This document shows, piece by piece, positions 9,257-17,280 of a stretch of 64,000 bases of DNA (its first letter is position 1; each line of letters begins with the position of its first letter). A program made the translations under genes and the position numbers. Below the pieces are notes generated by a model. That model was not told the DNA's origin. It did no database searches and was given only the letters and a program-made list of their open reading frames with translations. The DNA is from Aerococcus sp. UBA6277 (GTDB lineage: Bacteria; Bacillota; Bacilli; Lactobacillales; Aerococcaceae), in assembly GCF_002440555.1 (NCBI RefSeq), contig NZ_DJUR01000020.1, positions 1 through 64,000 on the forward strand, read 5' to 3'.

Positions 9257-10367
9257 ATGGAACAATATGAAATTAATAATTTACTAGAACAAAATAAAAC
9301 CCAAATTGACAGCTTCAGGGGGTCTCTTTGACTTAGAGAAGATGGAAGCTGATTTAGCAGAATACGAAGCCGATATGGTGCAACCAGGTTTCTGGGATGA
9401 TTCAGTCAAGGCCCAGGCTGTGATTGACGCCAATAATGCCTTGAAAAAGGTCTACGATGAGTTCAACAATCTAGCGGATGAATATGAGGAATTAGTACTG
9501 TTAAACGACATGGTTAAAGAAGAACCAGATCCTGAATTAGCTAGCGAATTGGTTAACCGAATTCAAACCTTTCAAAGTAAAATCTCTGCTTATGAGCGGA
9601 ATATTTTACTAAGTGGGGAATATGACCACAATGACGCCTTGTTAGAAATTCATCCAGGTGCCGGGGGTACTGAGTCCCAAGATTGGGCTTCAATGCTCCT
9701 TCGTATGTACCAACGGTGGGCAGACCAACATGATTATCAAGTGACAACACTCGATTTTCAAAACGGTGATGAAGCGGGGATTAAGTCTGTTACACTAGAA
9801 ATCAAAGGGTTGAATGCTTACGGCTTTTTGAAATCGGAAGATGGGATCCACCGCTTGGTGCGTATTTCACCATTTGATTCCAACAAACGTCGTCATACCT
9901 CTTTTGCTTCAGTTGAAATTATGCCCGTATTGGACCAAAATACCGAGATTGAAATTGACGAATCAGATATTGAAATGGATGTATTCCGCGCTTCAGGTGC
10001 CGGTGGACAGCATATTAATAAAACGTCTTCAGCCGTTCGGTTGACCCATGTGCCAACAGGTATAGTCGTGGCTTCCCAAGGTCAGCGATCACAGTTCCAA
10101 AATAGGGACACAGCTATGAAGATGTTGCAAGCCAAGTTGGCGCATTTATTGGCTGAAAAGAATGCTAAAGAGTTGGACGAAATCCGCGGTGAGAAATCAG
10201 AAATTGCCTGGGGTTCACAAATTCGTTCCTACGTCTTCCATCCATATAATATGGTAAAAGACCACCGAACTGACCATGAAACAGCCAATGTACAAGGCGT
10301 CATGGACGGCGACTTGGATGGTTTTATTGACGCGTATTTAAAAAATCAATTGAGTGACGAAAATTAG
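9257..10367 (+). CDS. prfB: Peptide chain release factor 2, with programmed +1 frameshift
   Basis: RF2 ends translation at UGA and UAA codons. The frame opens at ATG 9257 (AGGAG upstream), runs 24 codons to an in-frame TGA at 9329-9331, and continues one base ahead. The slippery site AGGGGGTCTCTTTGAC has the internal Shine-Dalgarno AGGGGG and CTT-TGA-C, as in E. coli prfB. The joined product is about 369 residues. SPF (stop-codon recognition) and GGQ at about 249-251 (peptidyl hydrolysis) are present. The coding sequence is therefore two joined segments, 9257-9328 and 9330-10367. Confidence 0.96.
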
Positions 10368-10386
10368 AAGTTACTTTTTCTAACGG

Positions 10387-10406
10387 AGTGTATTTTAAAA
10401 TACACT
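10387..10406. promoter_or_regulatory. Perfect 20-bp palindrome before phoP
   Basis: AGTGTATTTT and its exact reverse complement are joined without a spacer. It lies 20 bp after the prfB stop and overlaps the -35 region of the phoP promoter candidate. It could be an operator. It is a poor terminator because the T-run after it is missing. Confidence 0.45.
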
Positions 10407-10416
10407 TAAAAAGTTA

Positions 10417-10422
10417 TATAAT
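10417..10422 (+). promoter_or_regulatory. Candidate -10 element of the phoPR operon
   Basis: TATAAT lies 95 bp before the phoP ATG. At the usual 17-bp distance the -35 is a poor TTTAAA inside the palindrome. Confidence 0.4.
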
Positions 10423-10516
10423 TGTGAGTGAAGTTCAGCTTGTATCTGGCACTTAGGGTAGGTGGCTACTTTTGAGCGTGAATGAGATTTCCCAAAATTT
10501 TATGTGGAGGAAATAT

Positions 10517-11284
10517 ATGAAAAAAGTATTAATAGTGGATGATGAACAATCAATATTAACATTATTAAAATATAGTCTAGAAAAAGAAGGCTACGAAGTT
10601 ATTCAAGCAGAAGATGGACAGACAGGTTTAGAATTGGCCTTGAATAATCAACTAGACTTCATCATTCTTGATTTGATGTTGCCAAAAATGGACGGGATGG
10701 ACGTTTGTAAAAACATACGCCAGAACAAGGTGAATACACCGATTTTGATGCTAACAGCAAAAGATGATGAATTAGAAAAAATTATTGGTTTGGAACTGGG
10801 TGCTGATGATTACATGACCAAACCATTTAGTCCGCGTGAAGTATTGGCCCGTATGAAGGCTATCTTACGTCGTGCGACATATTCTGTGTCTTCAGTGGAT
10901 GTGGAAAATGGCGTGGAAGAAAAGCATAAAATCACCCTAACGAAAGATTCAGTAGGGAATTTTAAAGATGAAGATGTTGAAATCATTAAAGCTGGCGATA
11001 TCGAAATTCATGTGAATGATTATGTAGTATACGTGCGTGGAGAGTCGATTGAAATGACGCCTAAAGAGTTCGAGTTATTAACTTATATGGCCCGTCGCGT
11101 CAACCGGACATTGTCTCGTGAACAGCTATTGCAAAAATTATGGCGCTTTGATTATGCAGGTGAAACCCGTATTGTGGATGTGCATGTGAGTCATTTACGT
11201 GAAAAAATCGAATTAGACACCAAAAATCCTGCATATATCATTACCGTTCGTGGCTTTGGATATAAATTCGAGGTGCCGAACTGA
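10517..11284 (+). CDS. phoP: Response regulator, PhoP type (OmpR family)
   Basis: This 255-residue regulator has a receiver domain (about 1-120) with acceptor Asp52 in ILDLMLPKMDG and the Lys of MTKPF. An OmpR-type winged helix follows (about 155-253). The assignment to phosphate control comes from context: it is followed by its kinase, then pstS-pstC-pstA-pstB, and TTTACA boxes stand before pstS. An upstream in-frame start would add 15 residues. I chose the ATG at 10517 because GGAGG precedes it and MKKVLIVDDE is the canonical start. It overlaps the kinase gene by one base. Confidence 0.88.
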   Translation: MKKVLIVDDEQSILTLLKYSLEKEGYEVIQAEDGQTGLELALNNQLDFIILDLMLPKMDGMDVCKNIRQNKVNTPILMLTAKDDELEKIIGLELGADDYMTKPFSPREVLARMKAILRRATYSVSSVDVENGVEEKHKITLTKDSVGNFKDEDVEIIKAGDIEIHVNDYVVYVRGESIEMTPKEFELLTYMARRVNRTLSREQLLQKLWRFDYAGETRIVDVHVSHLREKIELDTKNPAYIITVRGFGYKFEVPN

Positions 11285-13137
11285 TGCAAAAATTGATTCG
11301 AAGTATAACAACAGTGTTTGCACTGTTGTTTATTTTATATAGTGTGATATTTGCCTTTACCGTCAATCACTTTGTGTCGGAAACCGTAAACGATGAGGTA
11401 CAAAATACTTTAATCAATGTGGTATCTACTATTCGACCAAGTTTCAGGTCTTTAGATCCGGTTGATATCACTGGTAATACAGCTGAATTTCGGGACGTTA
11501 AACGAACCATTCAACCTATGGTCAATTTAAATGACCGGATATTAATTTATGACGCTGACGGCAACAAAGTTTACGCTGTAGGTAATGACCAGTTGTTAAA
11601 TGATGCTGCCTTTAGAGACTATGAAGAAAATATGGATAATAGGTTTAGACAAGAAGAAACAGAAAAGAATACGATTATTTATTCTTACTCTGAACGAATT
11701 TCTAACTCGAAAGGAGATGTACTCGGGTATATTCAAGTATTGAGAAATTTCCCTCTGAATAGTCCGATTAAAGAAAATATTATCTTTATTGCCGTGGTAT
11801 TGGCTCTTGGGGCGGTTATTTTACTGGTGGGCTTTTTTGTACACTTTAACCGCAGAATACACTTGCCTATTTTGGCCATCAATCGCCAATTAAATCATAT
11901 AGCAAATAATGATTATGCGACAAAGTATACACCCGTAGACATTGAAGAATTTGATGAAATTGGTGAAAATATTAATGATCTATCCAATGAGCTGGCACTT
12001 CAAGAATTTCAAATTACAAATCAAACACAACGAATGAACAAATTGGTAGATGCCATGATGTTAGGTGTTGTGATGGTGGATAAAGACCATATTGTACGTT
12101 TAGCTAACCCAGCTATTTATGAAATTTTAGGGCTAGAGGAACAGATAGAAGGTCGTCGATTTGAAGAAGTATTACAAAGTTATCGTTTGATTCAGATGTT
12201 AAACCAAGCTTCTAAAACAAAAAAGAAGATAAATGAAGAAATTTATTTATATTATCCAAGAGAAGTTATTTTGGATGTGAATATTATTCATTTAAGCTAT
12301 GAAGAAATGGCTGCTTACTTTGATACTGAATCCAATGAAGAACTAACGAACCCAAATGATTCGGAACAAATCATCCTTTTGATTTATGATATTACAGGAA
12401 TACGTCATTTGGAAAAAGTCCGCAGTGATTTTATCTCTAATGCTTCTCATGAGCTAAAAACACCAGTCACCGCTTTACAAGGCTTTACTGAGACATTATT
12501 AGATGGGGCCATTGAAGATCATGATACAGCGGTAGAATTTGTTAAAATTATGCAAAAAGAAAGCAATAGACTAGGCGCTTTAATTAAGGATATTTTAGAT
12601 CTGGCAAAAATTGAACAGGATCAAGTACAACAAACTAGTGAATTGTTAGAGGCTGACGAGCTAGTGGAAGATGTATTCCAACATTTAAGTGGACGGTCAC
12701 AAGAGAAACATATTGATTTAGTGAAAGATGATACATCTCAGCCGGGTATATCTTTTAGAGGAGATAGGGGCAGGGTGTTACAGGTGCTTACGAATCTTAT
12801 TCATAATGCTATTATTTATAACAATCCCTATGGTTTTGTTAAGGTGTCAATTGCTGAATCAGAAAGTTTCATTCAATTTAAGATCTCAGATAATGGTATT
12901 GGAATACCACAAGAGGACCTTCCACGAATATTTGAACGATTCTACCGGGTGAGTAAAGACCGGTCGACTGCGTCTGGTGGTACAGGTTTAGGTTTATCTA
13001 TCGTTCGAAATATATTAGAACACATGGGCGGTACGATTGAAGTAGATAGTGTATTTGGTAAAGGCACAAGTTTTACCGTCTATATACCTAAGCTGGAACC
13101 GTTGGAATTAGATGAAGAAGATGAAATTGAAGAATAA
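11284..13137 (+). CDS. phoR: Sensor histidine kinase, PhoR type
   Basis: This 617-residue membrane kinase has TM1 at about 7-29 and TM2 near 162-184, which flank an extracytoplasmic sensor region. A HAMP-like linker and a PAS domain (about 250-350) follow. The dimerisation domain carries His389 in SNASHELKTPVTAL. The ATPase domain has N-box HNAIIYNNP, DNGIGIP, and GGTGLGLSIV. The acidic tail is rich in Glu. The start overlaps the phoP stop (TGATG), so the two are co-translated. In the family it responds to phosphate limitation, but the ligand is not shown by sequence. Confidence 0.87.
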   Translation: MQKLIRSITTVFALLFILYSVIFAFTVNHFVSETVNDEVQNTLINVVSTIRPSFRSLDPVDITGNTAEFRDVKRTIQPMVNLNDRILIYDADGNKVYAVGNDQLLNDAAFRDYEENMDNRFRQEETEKNTIIYSYSERISNSKGDVLGYIQVLRNFPLNSPIKENIIFIAVVLALGAVILLVGFFVHFNRRIHLPILAINRQLNHIANNDYATKYTPVDIEEFDEIGENINDLSNELALQEFQITNQTQRMNKLVDAMMLGVVMVDKDHIVRLANPAIYEILGLEEQIEGRRFEEVLQSYRLIQMLNQASKTKKKINEEIYLYYPREVILDVNIIHLSYEEMAAYFDTESNEELTNPNDSEQIILLIYDITGIRHLEKVRSDFISNASHELKTPVTALQGFTETLLDGAIEDHDTAVEFVKIMQKESNRLGALIKDILDLAKIEQDQVQQTSELLEADELVEDVFQHLSGRSQEKHIDLVKDDTSQPGISFRGDRGRVLQVLTNLIHNAIIYNNPYGFVKVSIAESESFIQFKISDNGIGIPQEDLPRIFERFYRVSKDRSTASGGTGLGLSIVRNILEHMGGTIEVDSVFGKGTSFTVYIPKLEPLELDEEDEIEE

Positions 13138-13181
13138 TAAAGTCATACTAAATTTGGTCGCTAAGGGACATTAAATGAGAA

Positions 13182-13264
13182 TTTACCAATGGAATTTACA
13201 CAATCTTTACAATATATTTACACAACTGACGGTAATTTACATTTTATCGACTTAGATATTTACA
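13182..13264 (+). promoter_or_regulatory. PHO-box array upstream of pstS
   Basis: TTTACA occurs at 13195, 13206 and 13217, exactly 11 bp apart. TTTACC lies at 13182, and further TTTACA copies at 13236 and 13259. B. subtilis PhoP binds TT(A/T/C)ACA repeats with about 11-bp periodicity, so this is a strong candidate for PhoP activation of pst. Confidence 0.8.
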
Positions 13265-13273
13265 ATCATTTTA

Positions 13274-13279
13274 TATAAT
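13274..13279 (+). promoter_or_regulatory. -10 element of the pstS promoter
   Basis: TATAAT with no recognisable -35 at 17 bp, as expected for an activator-dependent promoter. It lies 10 bp after the last TTTACA box. Confidence 0.6.
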
Positions 13280-13342
13280 AATCCTGTAATCGTTTGGAAT
13301 ATGGTTATGTGGATTAAGAAAAAGAAAAGGTGGAAAGTATAA

Positions 13343-14245
13343 ATGACTTTTAGCAAGCTTTCAAAATTAGTTTTAGCGTTAGGTGCTTCAGCTGCTTTAG
13401 CTGCATGTGGGAACAGTGACTCTAGTAATGACTCAACGGATACGAGTTCTGATTCGACAACAGAAGCGGCAGCAATTACAGGACCTATTTCAGTTATCTC
13501 TCGTGAAGAAGGTTCTGGTACGCGTGATGCCTTCGTTGAGTCTACAGGCGTTATGGCTGATGATGTGGATAATACTACTGCTGCAGCTACCATCATGAAT
13601 GGTACAGACCAAGTAATTACTGCTGTTGCTGATGATCCAAATGCAATCGGATATATTTCTTTAGGTTCATTAAACGATACAGTCACTGCTGTTTCTATTG
13701 ATGGTGTTGAACCTACGGAAGAAAACGTTGCATCAAGTGATTACGCCATTTCTCGTCCATTTAACATCGTGTATCAAGGCGAATTAGAAGGTGTAGTAGC
13801 TGACTTCCACGACTTCATCTTCTCTGAAGAAGGTCAAGCAATCGTTTTAGATGAAGGTTTTGTACAAGCTAAAGCTGATGCGGAAGCTTATGCAGGTGAC
13901 GGCTCTCAATCAGGAACTATCAACATTGTCGGTTCTACTTCAGTTTCTCCAGTAATGGAAAAATTAGCGGAAGCTTATGAAGAATTAAACTCAGGTGTTC
14001 AAATTAATATTACTTCTAATGGTTCATCTGCAGGTGTTAAGGCTGCTACTGATGGAACTGCAGACTTAGGTATGGCTTCTCGTGCTTTAGCGGACGATGA
14101 AACTGATGTAACTGCAGAAGCAATTGCTACTGATGGTGTTGCGGTAATCGTTAACCCTGAGAATGGCGTTTCTGACTTAAGCTTAGATACAGTCGCAAGT
14201 ATCTTTACTGGCGAAACTACTAACTGGGAAGACACTGCTCAATAA
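13343..14245 (+). CDS. pstS: PstS, phosphate-binding lipoprotein, circularly permuted order
   Basis: This 300-residue lipoprotein captures phosphate for the Pst transporter. A signal sequence ends at the lipobox LAAC, with Cys21 as the lipid anchor, and a Ser/Thr/Asp linker follows. The two halves are swapped relative to the usual PstS. SREEGSGTRDAF and the RPFNIVYQG...FSEEGQAIV segment come first. The normally N-terminal half (GSTSVSPVMEKLAEAY, SNGSSAGVKAA, GMASRAL) comes second, and the protein ends near FTGETTNW. As I recall it, S. pneumoniae PstS has the same order, so this is a lineage form and not a broken gene. Confidence 0.92.
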   Translation: MTFSKLSKLVLALGASAALAACGNSDSSNDSTDTSSDSTTEAAAITGPISVISREEGSGTRDAFVESTGVMADDVDNTTAAATIMNGTDQVITAVADDPNAIGYISLGSLNDTVTAVSIDGVEPTEENVASSDYAISRPFNIVYQGELEGVVADFHDFIFSEEGQAIVLDEGFVQAKADAEAYAGDGSQSGTINIVGSTSVSPVMEKLAEAYEELNSGVQINITSNGSSAGVKAATDGTADLGMASRALADDETDVTAEAIATDGVAVIVNPENGVSDLSLDTVASIFTGETTNWEDTAQ

Positions 14246-14285
14246 TTCTGACTAGTTAAGTAACAACCAAGGGTTTATCTTATTA

Positions 14286-14320
14286 GAGTTGCTACTCCTA
14301 TATAGTAGCAACTCCTTTTA
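14286..14320 (+). terminator. Hairpin between pstS and pstC (partial terminator)
   Basis: A perfect 11-bp stem (GAGTTGCTACT/AGTAGCAACTC) is followed by CTTTTATATTTT. Inside the operon, it probably lowers expression of the permease genes relative to pstS. A possible second -10 (TATAAT, 14402-14407) lies before pstC. Confidence 0.7.
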
Positions 14321-14457
14321 TATTTTGAGGGTATTTTGAATTATTCAAAGTTCAACTAACCAATTGTGAATTTATGGGTTTTTAAAACCGGATAGATAAG
14401 TTATAATTTCCCTTGGACACATTTTTATAGTGAATTTGAATTTAATAAGGAGAACAC

Positions 14458-15333
14458 ATGAAACAAAATAATATGTTGGAAACGGTAATGAAGTACGTTT
14501 TCATGTTAGCTGCTTTCACTTCAATTCTTGCCTTGTTAGCGATTTGTTACTTTATATTTGCAAGAGGATTACCTTTTATGGCTGATTATGGCTTTGGTCA
14601 ATTCTTATTTGGTAGCAAATGGCAACCATCTCAAGAAATTTTTGGGTTAGCACCAATGCTAGTAGGTTCACTATACGTAACCTTAATCGCATTCGTGTTG
14701 GGCGTGCCAACAGGAGTATTTACTGCGATGTTTATGGCATTTTATTGCCCTCCCAAATTACATAAAATTTTGAAACCAGCGATGAACTTAATGTCTGGTA
14801 TTCCTTCTATTGTATTTGGTTATTTTGGTTTACAAGTATTGGTTCCGGGAGTTCGAACTTTTTCAAGATCTTTAGGAATTGCATCAAATGGTATGAGTAT
14901 CATGACAGCGGGTATTGTTTTAGCAATTATGATTTTACCTACTATTATTACCATGTCTGAATCTTCGTTACGTGCAGTGCCAAAAACTTACTATAATGCC
15001 TCAGTTGGATTAGGCGCTGATCATGATAGAACGTCTTATGTTATCATGATGCCGGCTGCTAGATCAGGGATTTTCTCTTCTATCATATTAGGTATTGGGC
15101 GAGCTGTTGGTGAAACAATGGCAGTTATCATGGTTGCAGGGAACCAAGCAATTTTCCCACGTGGCTTATTCCAAGGTGCACGTACAATGACCGCTAATAT
15201 CATTTTAGAGATGGCTTATGCAACTGGATCTCACCAAAGTGCCTTGATTGCAACAGGTGCGGTGTTATTTGTAATTATTTTGATTATCAATGGTATATTC
15301 GCGTATGTTAAGAGAACGGGGGTAAATAACTAA
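14458..15333 (+). CDS. pstC: PstC, phosphate ABC transporter permease
   Basis: This 291-residue inner-membrane permease has six predicted membrane segments. The BPD-type coupling loop lies at GLGADHDRTSYVIMMPAARSGI, followed by RAVGETMAV. The GIPSIVFGYFGL segment is typical of PstC/PstA. AAGGAG precedes the ATG. The stop overlaps the pstA start (TAATG). It forms the channel with PstA. Confidence 0.94.
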   Translation: MKQNNMLETVMKYVFMLAAFTSILALLAICYFIFARGLPFMADYGFGQFLFGSKWQPSQEIFGLAPMLVGSLYVTLIAFVLGVPTGVFTAMFMAFYCPPKLHKILKPAMNLMSGIPSIVFGYFGLQVLVPGVRTFSRSLGIASNGMSIMTAGIVLAIMILPTIITMSESSLRAVPKTYYNASVGLGADHDRTSYVIMMPAARSGIFSSIILGIGRAVGETMAVIMVAGNQAIFPRGLFQGARTMTANIILEMAYATGSHQSALIATGAVLFVIILIINGIFAYVKRTGVNN

Positions 15334-16148
15334 TGTCTAAAGTATTACGTGGATTCACATATTTCTTTGCTGCAGTTACATTTGCGGCCTTAGTATGGAT
15401 CATCGGTTACGTATTAGTTTCAGGTGTCCCTCACTTAACAGCTGACTTATTCTCATGGAAGTACTCAACAGATAACGTTTCTATGATGCCTTCAATTATC
15501 ACAACAATCTATGTAATTGGCGGTTCATTACTTCTTGCTATTCCATTAGGTGTATTTGCTGGTTTCTACCTAGTAGAGTATGCTGGCAAAAATAACAAAT
15601 GGGTTGAAGGTATCCGTATTGCAACAGATACCTTAACAGGGGTACCATCAATTGTATTTGGTTTGTTTGGTATGCTAGCCTTTGTATCCGCAGCAGGATT
15701 CCAATATTCATTAATTTCAGGTATTCTTACAACGGCAATCATGGTATTACCCTTGATTATCCGTAATACTGAAGAAGCCTTAATGTCAGTTAAAGACAAT
15801 CTACGACAAGCAAGTTTTGGTTTAGGTGCTGGTAAATTACGTACTATTTTTAGAATCGTATTACCAATCGCTATGCCTGGTATCTTGTCAGGTATCATCC
15901 TTGCTATCGGACGTATCGTTGGTGAGACAGCAGCCTTGATGTATACATTAGGTACATCAACATCACTACCTAATTCAATCTTCTCATCTGGTCGTACATT
16001 AGCATTACATATGTATGTATTATCAAGTGAAGGTTTACACCGTGATCAAGCAAATGCTACTGGTGTAATACTATTGTTAGTTGTATTAGTGGTCAACGGC
16101 TTATCTACATGGTTATCACAACGATTTACAAAAGGAGGACAAAATTAA
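15333..16148 (+). CDS. pstA: PstA, phosphate ABC transporter permease
   Basis: This 271-residue permease has about six membrane spans. It carries [11 protein letters not shown], the coupling loop [22 protein letters not shown] and [14 protein letters not shown]. It starts inside the pstC stop, so the two subunits are co-translated. It pairs with PstC and is energised by PstB. Confidence 0.94.
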   Translation: MSKVLRGFTYFFAAVTFAALVWIIGYVLVSGVPHLTADLFSWKYSTDNVSMMPSIITTIYVIGGSLLLAIPLGVFAGFYLVEYAGKNNKWVEGIRIATDTLTGVPSIVFGLFGMLAFVSAAGFQYSLISGILTTAIMVLPLIIRNTEEALMSVKDNLRQASFGLGAGKLRTIFRIVLPIAMPGILSGIILAIGRIVGETAALMYTLGTSTSLPNSIFSSGRTLALHMYVLSSEGLHRDQANATGVILLLVVLVVNGLSTWLSQRFTKGGQN

Positions 16149-16150
16149 TC

Positions 16151-16948
16151 ATGGTTGAAAACAACAATCTTAAAATTAAAATGCAAGCAGAAAACATGGA
16201 CCTTTACTATGGTAACTTTAAAGCCTTAGAAGGTATCAACATGCCAATTTACGAAAAACAAGTAACAGCATTAATTGGTCCTTCTGGATCAGGTAAATCT
16301 ACTTTCTTGAAAACTTTAAATCGTATGAATGACCTCGTTGAAGGTTGTCGTATCGAAGGTAAAATTACATTAGACGGAAAAAGCATCTTCGACCGTGACA
16401 TGAACTTAAACATGTTACGTAAAAATGTTGGTATGGTTTTCCAACAACCGAACCCATTCCCAATGTCAATCTATGACAACGTCGCTTATGGTCCGCGTAC
16501 ACACGGTGTCCGTGACAAAAACGAATTAGACGAAATCGTTGAAACATCATTACGTGGTGCAGCGATTTGGGACGAAGTGAAAGATGACTTAAACAAAAAT
16601 GGTATGTCTATTTCTGGTGGGCAACAACAACGTGTATGTATCGCACGTGCCTTAGCAGTTAAACCTGACGTATTGTTGATGGATGAGCCAACTTCAGCCT
16701 TAGACCCAATTTCTACTTTAAAAGTTGAAGAGTTAGTACAACAATTACGTGATGACTATACAATCGCGATCGTAACGCACAACATGCAACAAGCTGCGCG
16801 TGTATCTGATTACACAGGCTTCTTCTACGCTGACCCAGAAACTGGCCCAGGTAGATCACATATCATTGAATTTGGTGAAACTGACCAAATCTTCAACAAC
16901 CCAACAAACACACAAACAGCAGACTACGTTGCTGGACGTTTTGGTTAA
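16151..16948 (+). CDS. pstB: PstB, phosphate ABC transporter ATPase
   Basis: This 265-residue ATPase has Walker [10 protein letters not shown] near residue 45, Q-loop [15 protein letters not shown], signature SGGQQQR and Walker [12 protein letters not shown]. The start at 16151 is preceded by AGGAGG at 16134-16139. A longer reading that runs back into pstA is unlikely. Only one pstB is present (many relatives have two), and no phoU follows; a terminator comes next. Confidence 0.95.
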   Translation: MVENNNLKIKMQAENMDLYYGNFKALEGINMPIYEKQVTALIGPSGSGKSTFLKTLNRMNDLVEGCRIEGKITLDGKSIFDRDMNLNMLRKNVGMVFQQPNPFPMSIYDNVAYGPRTHGVRDKNELDEIVETSLRGAAIWDEVKDDLNKNGMSISGGQQQRVCIARALAVKPDVLLMDEPTSALDPISTLKVEELVQQLRDDYTIAIVTHNMQQAARVSDYTGFFYADPETGPGRSHIIEFGETDQIFNNPTNTQTADYVAGRFG

Positions 16949-16976
16949 TCCAAACCCCAAACGAAATAACCTTTTC

Positions 16977-17007
16977 AAGCCATCGGTATGTGTCGGTGGC
17001 TTTTCTT
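16977..17007 (+). terminator. Terminator of the pst operon
   Basis: AAGCCATCG pairs with CGGTGGCTT, followed by TTCTTT. Confidence 0.8.
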
Positions 17008-17112
17008 TATGCACAAATCAAGTAGCTAGTGGAGGGTAGGGACTTTTCTTAGCGACCTGGTTTGTTACAAATAGGATATTTTTGCCGATATCCTAGGGTG
17101 AATATTGTACAA

Positions 17113-17126
17113 CGAACATACGTTTG
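17113..17126 (+). promoter_or_regulatory. LexA (SOS) box before uvrA
   Basis: CGAACATACGTTTG matches the Gram-positive LexA consensus CGAACATATGTTCG at 12 of 14 positions, with the GAAC-N4-GTTT core. It lies between a TTGTAC -35 (17105-17110) and a TAAAAT -10 (17130-17135), where LexA would block the polymerase. A 7-bp inverted repeat at 17073-17096 is also seen in this 330-bp gap, with no further gene. Confidence 0.7.
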
Positions 17127-17280
17127 TGTTAAAATAGAAGCGTATTTAAGTCAAATTATTCGCAACAAATGCGAACTATGTCATAATAGATGAGTAGATA
17201 TAAGTGATAAGGTATAATCGTTATTTGCTAAACATCAATTCAGGTTTAGTAATGAGGTATAACAATAAGGAGTGGCATGA

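Noticed and set aside
9306-10367. Release factor 2 starting inside the frame at 9306
   Set aside because: The upstream 24 codons, ribosome site and canonical slippery site show that the gene starts at 9257 and is frameshifted.
13252-13686. Minus-strand frame across the pstS promoter and start
   Set aside because: It crosses the PHO-box region, has no ribosome site and is a shadow of pstS.
16109-16150. N-terminal extension of PstB overlapping pstA
   Set aside because: AGGAGG at 16134-16139 points to the ATG at 16151, and the extension has no similarity to PstB proteins.
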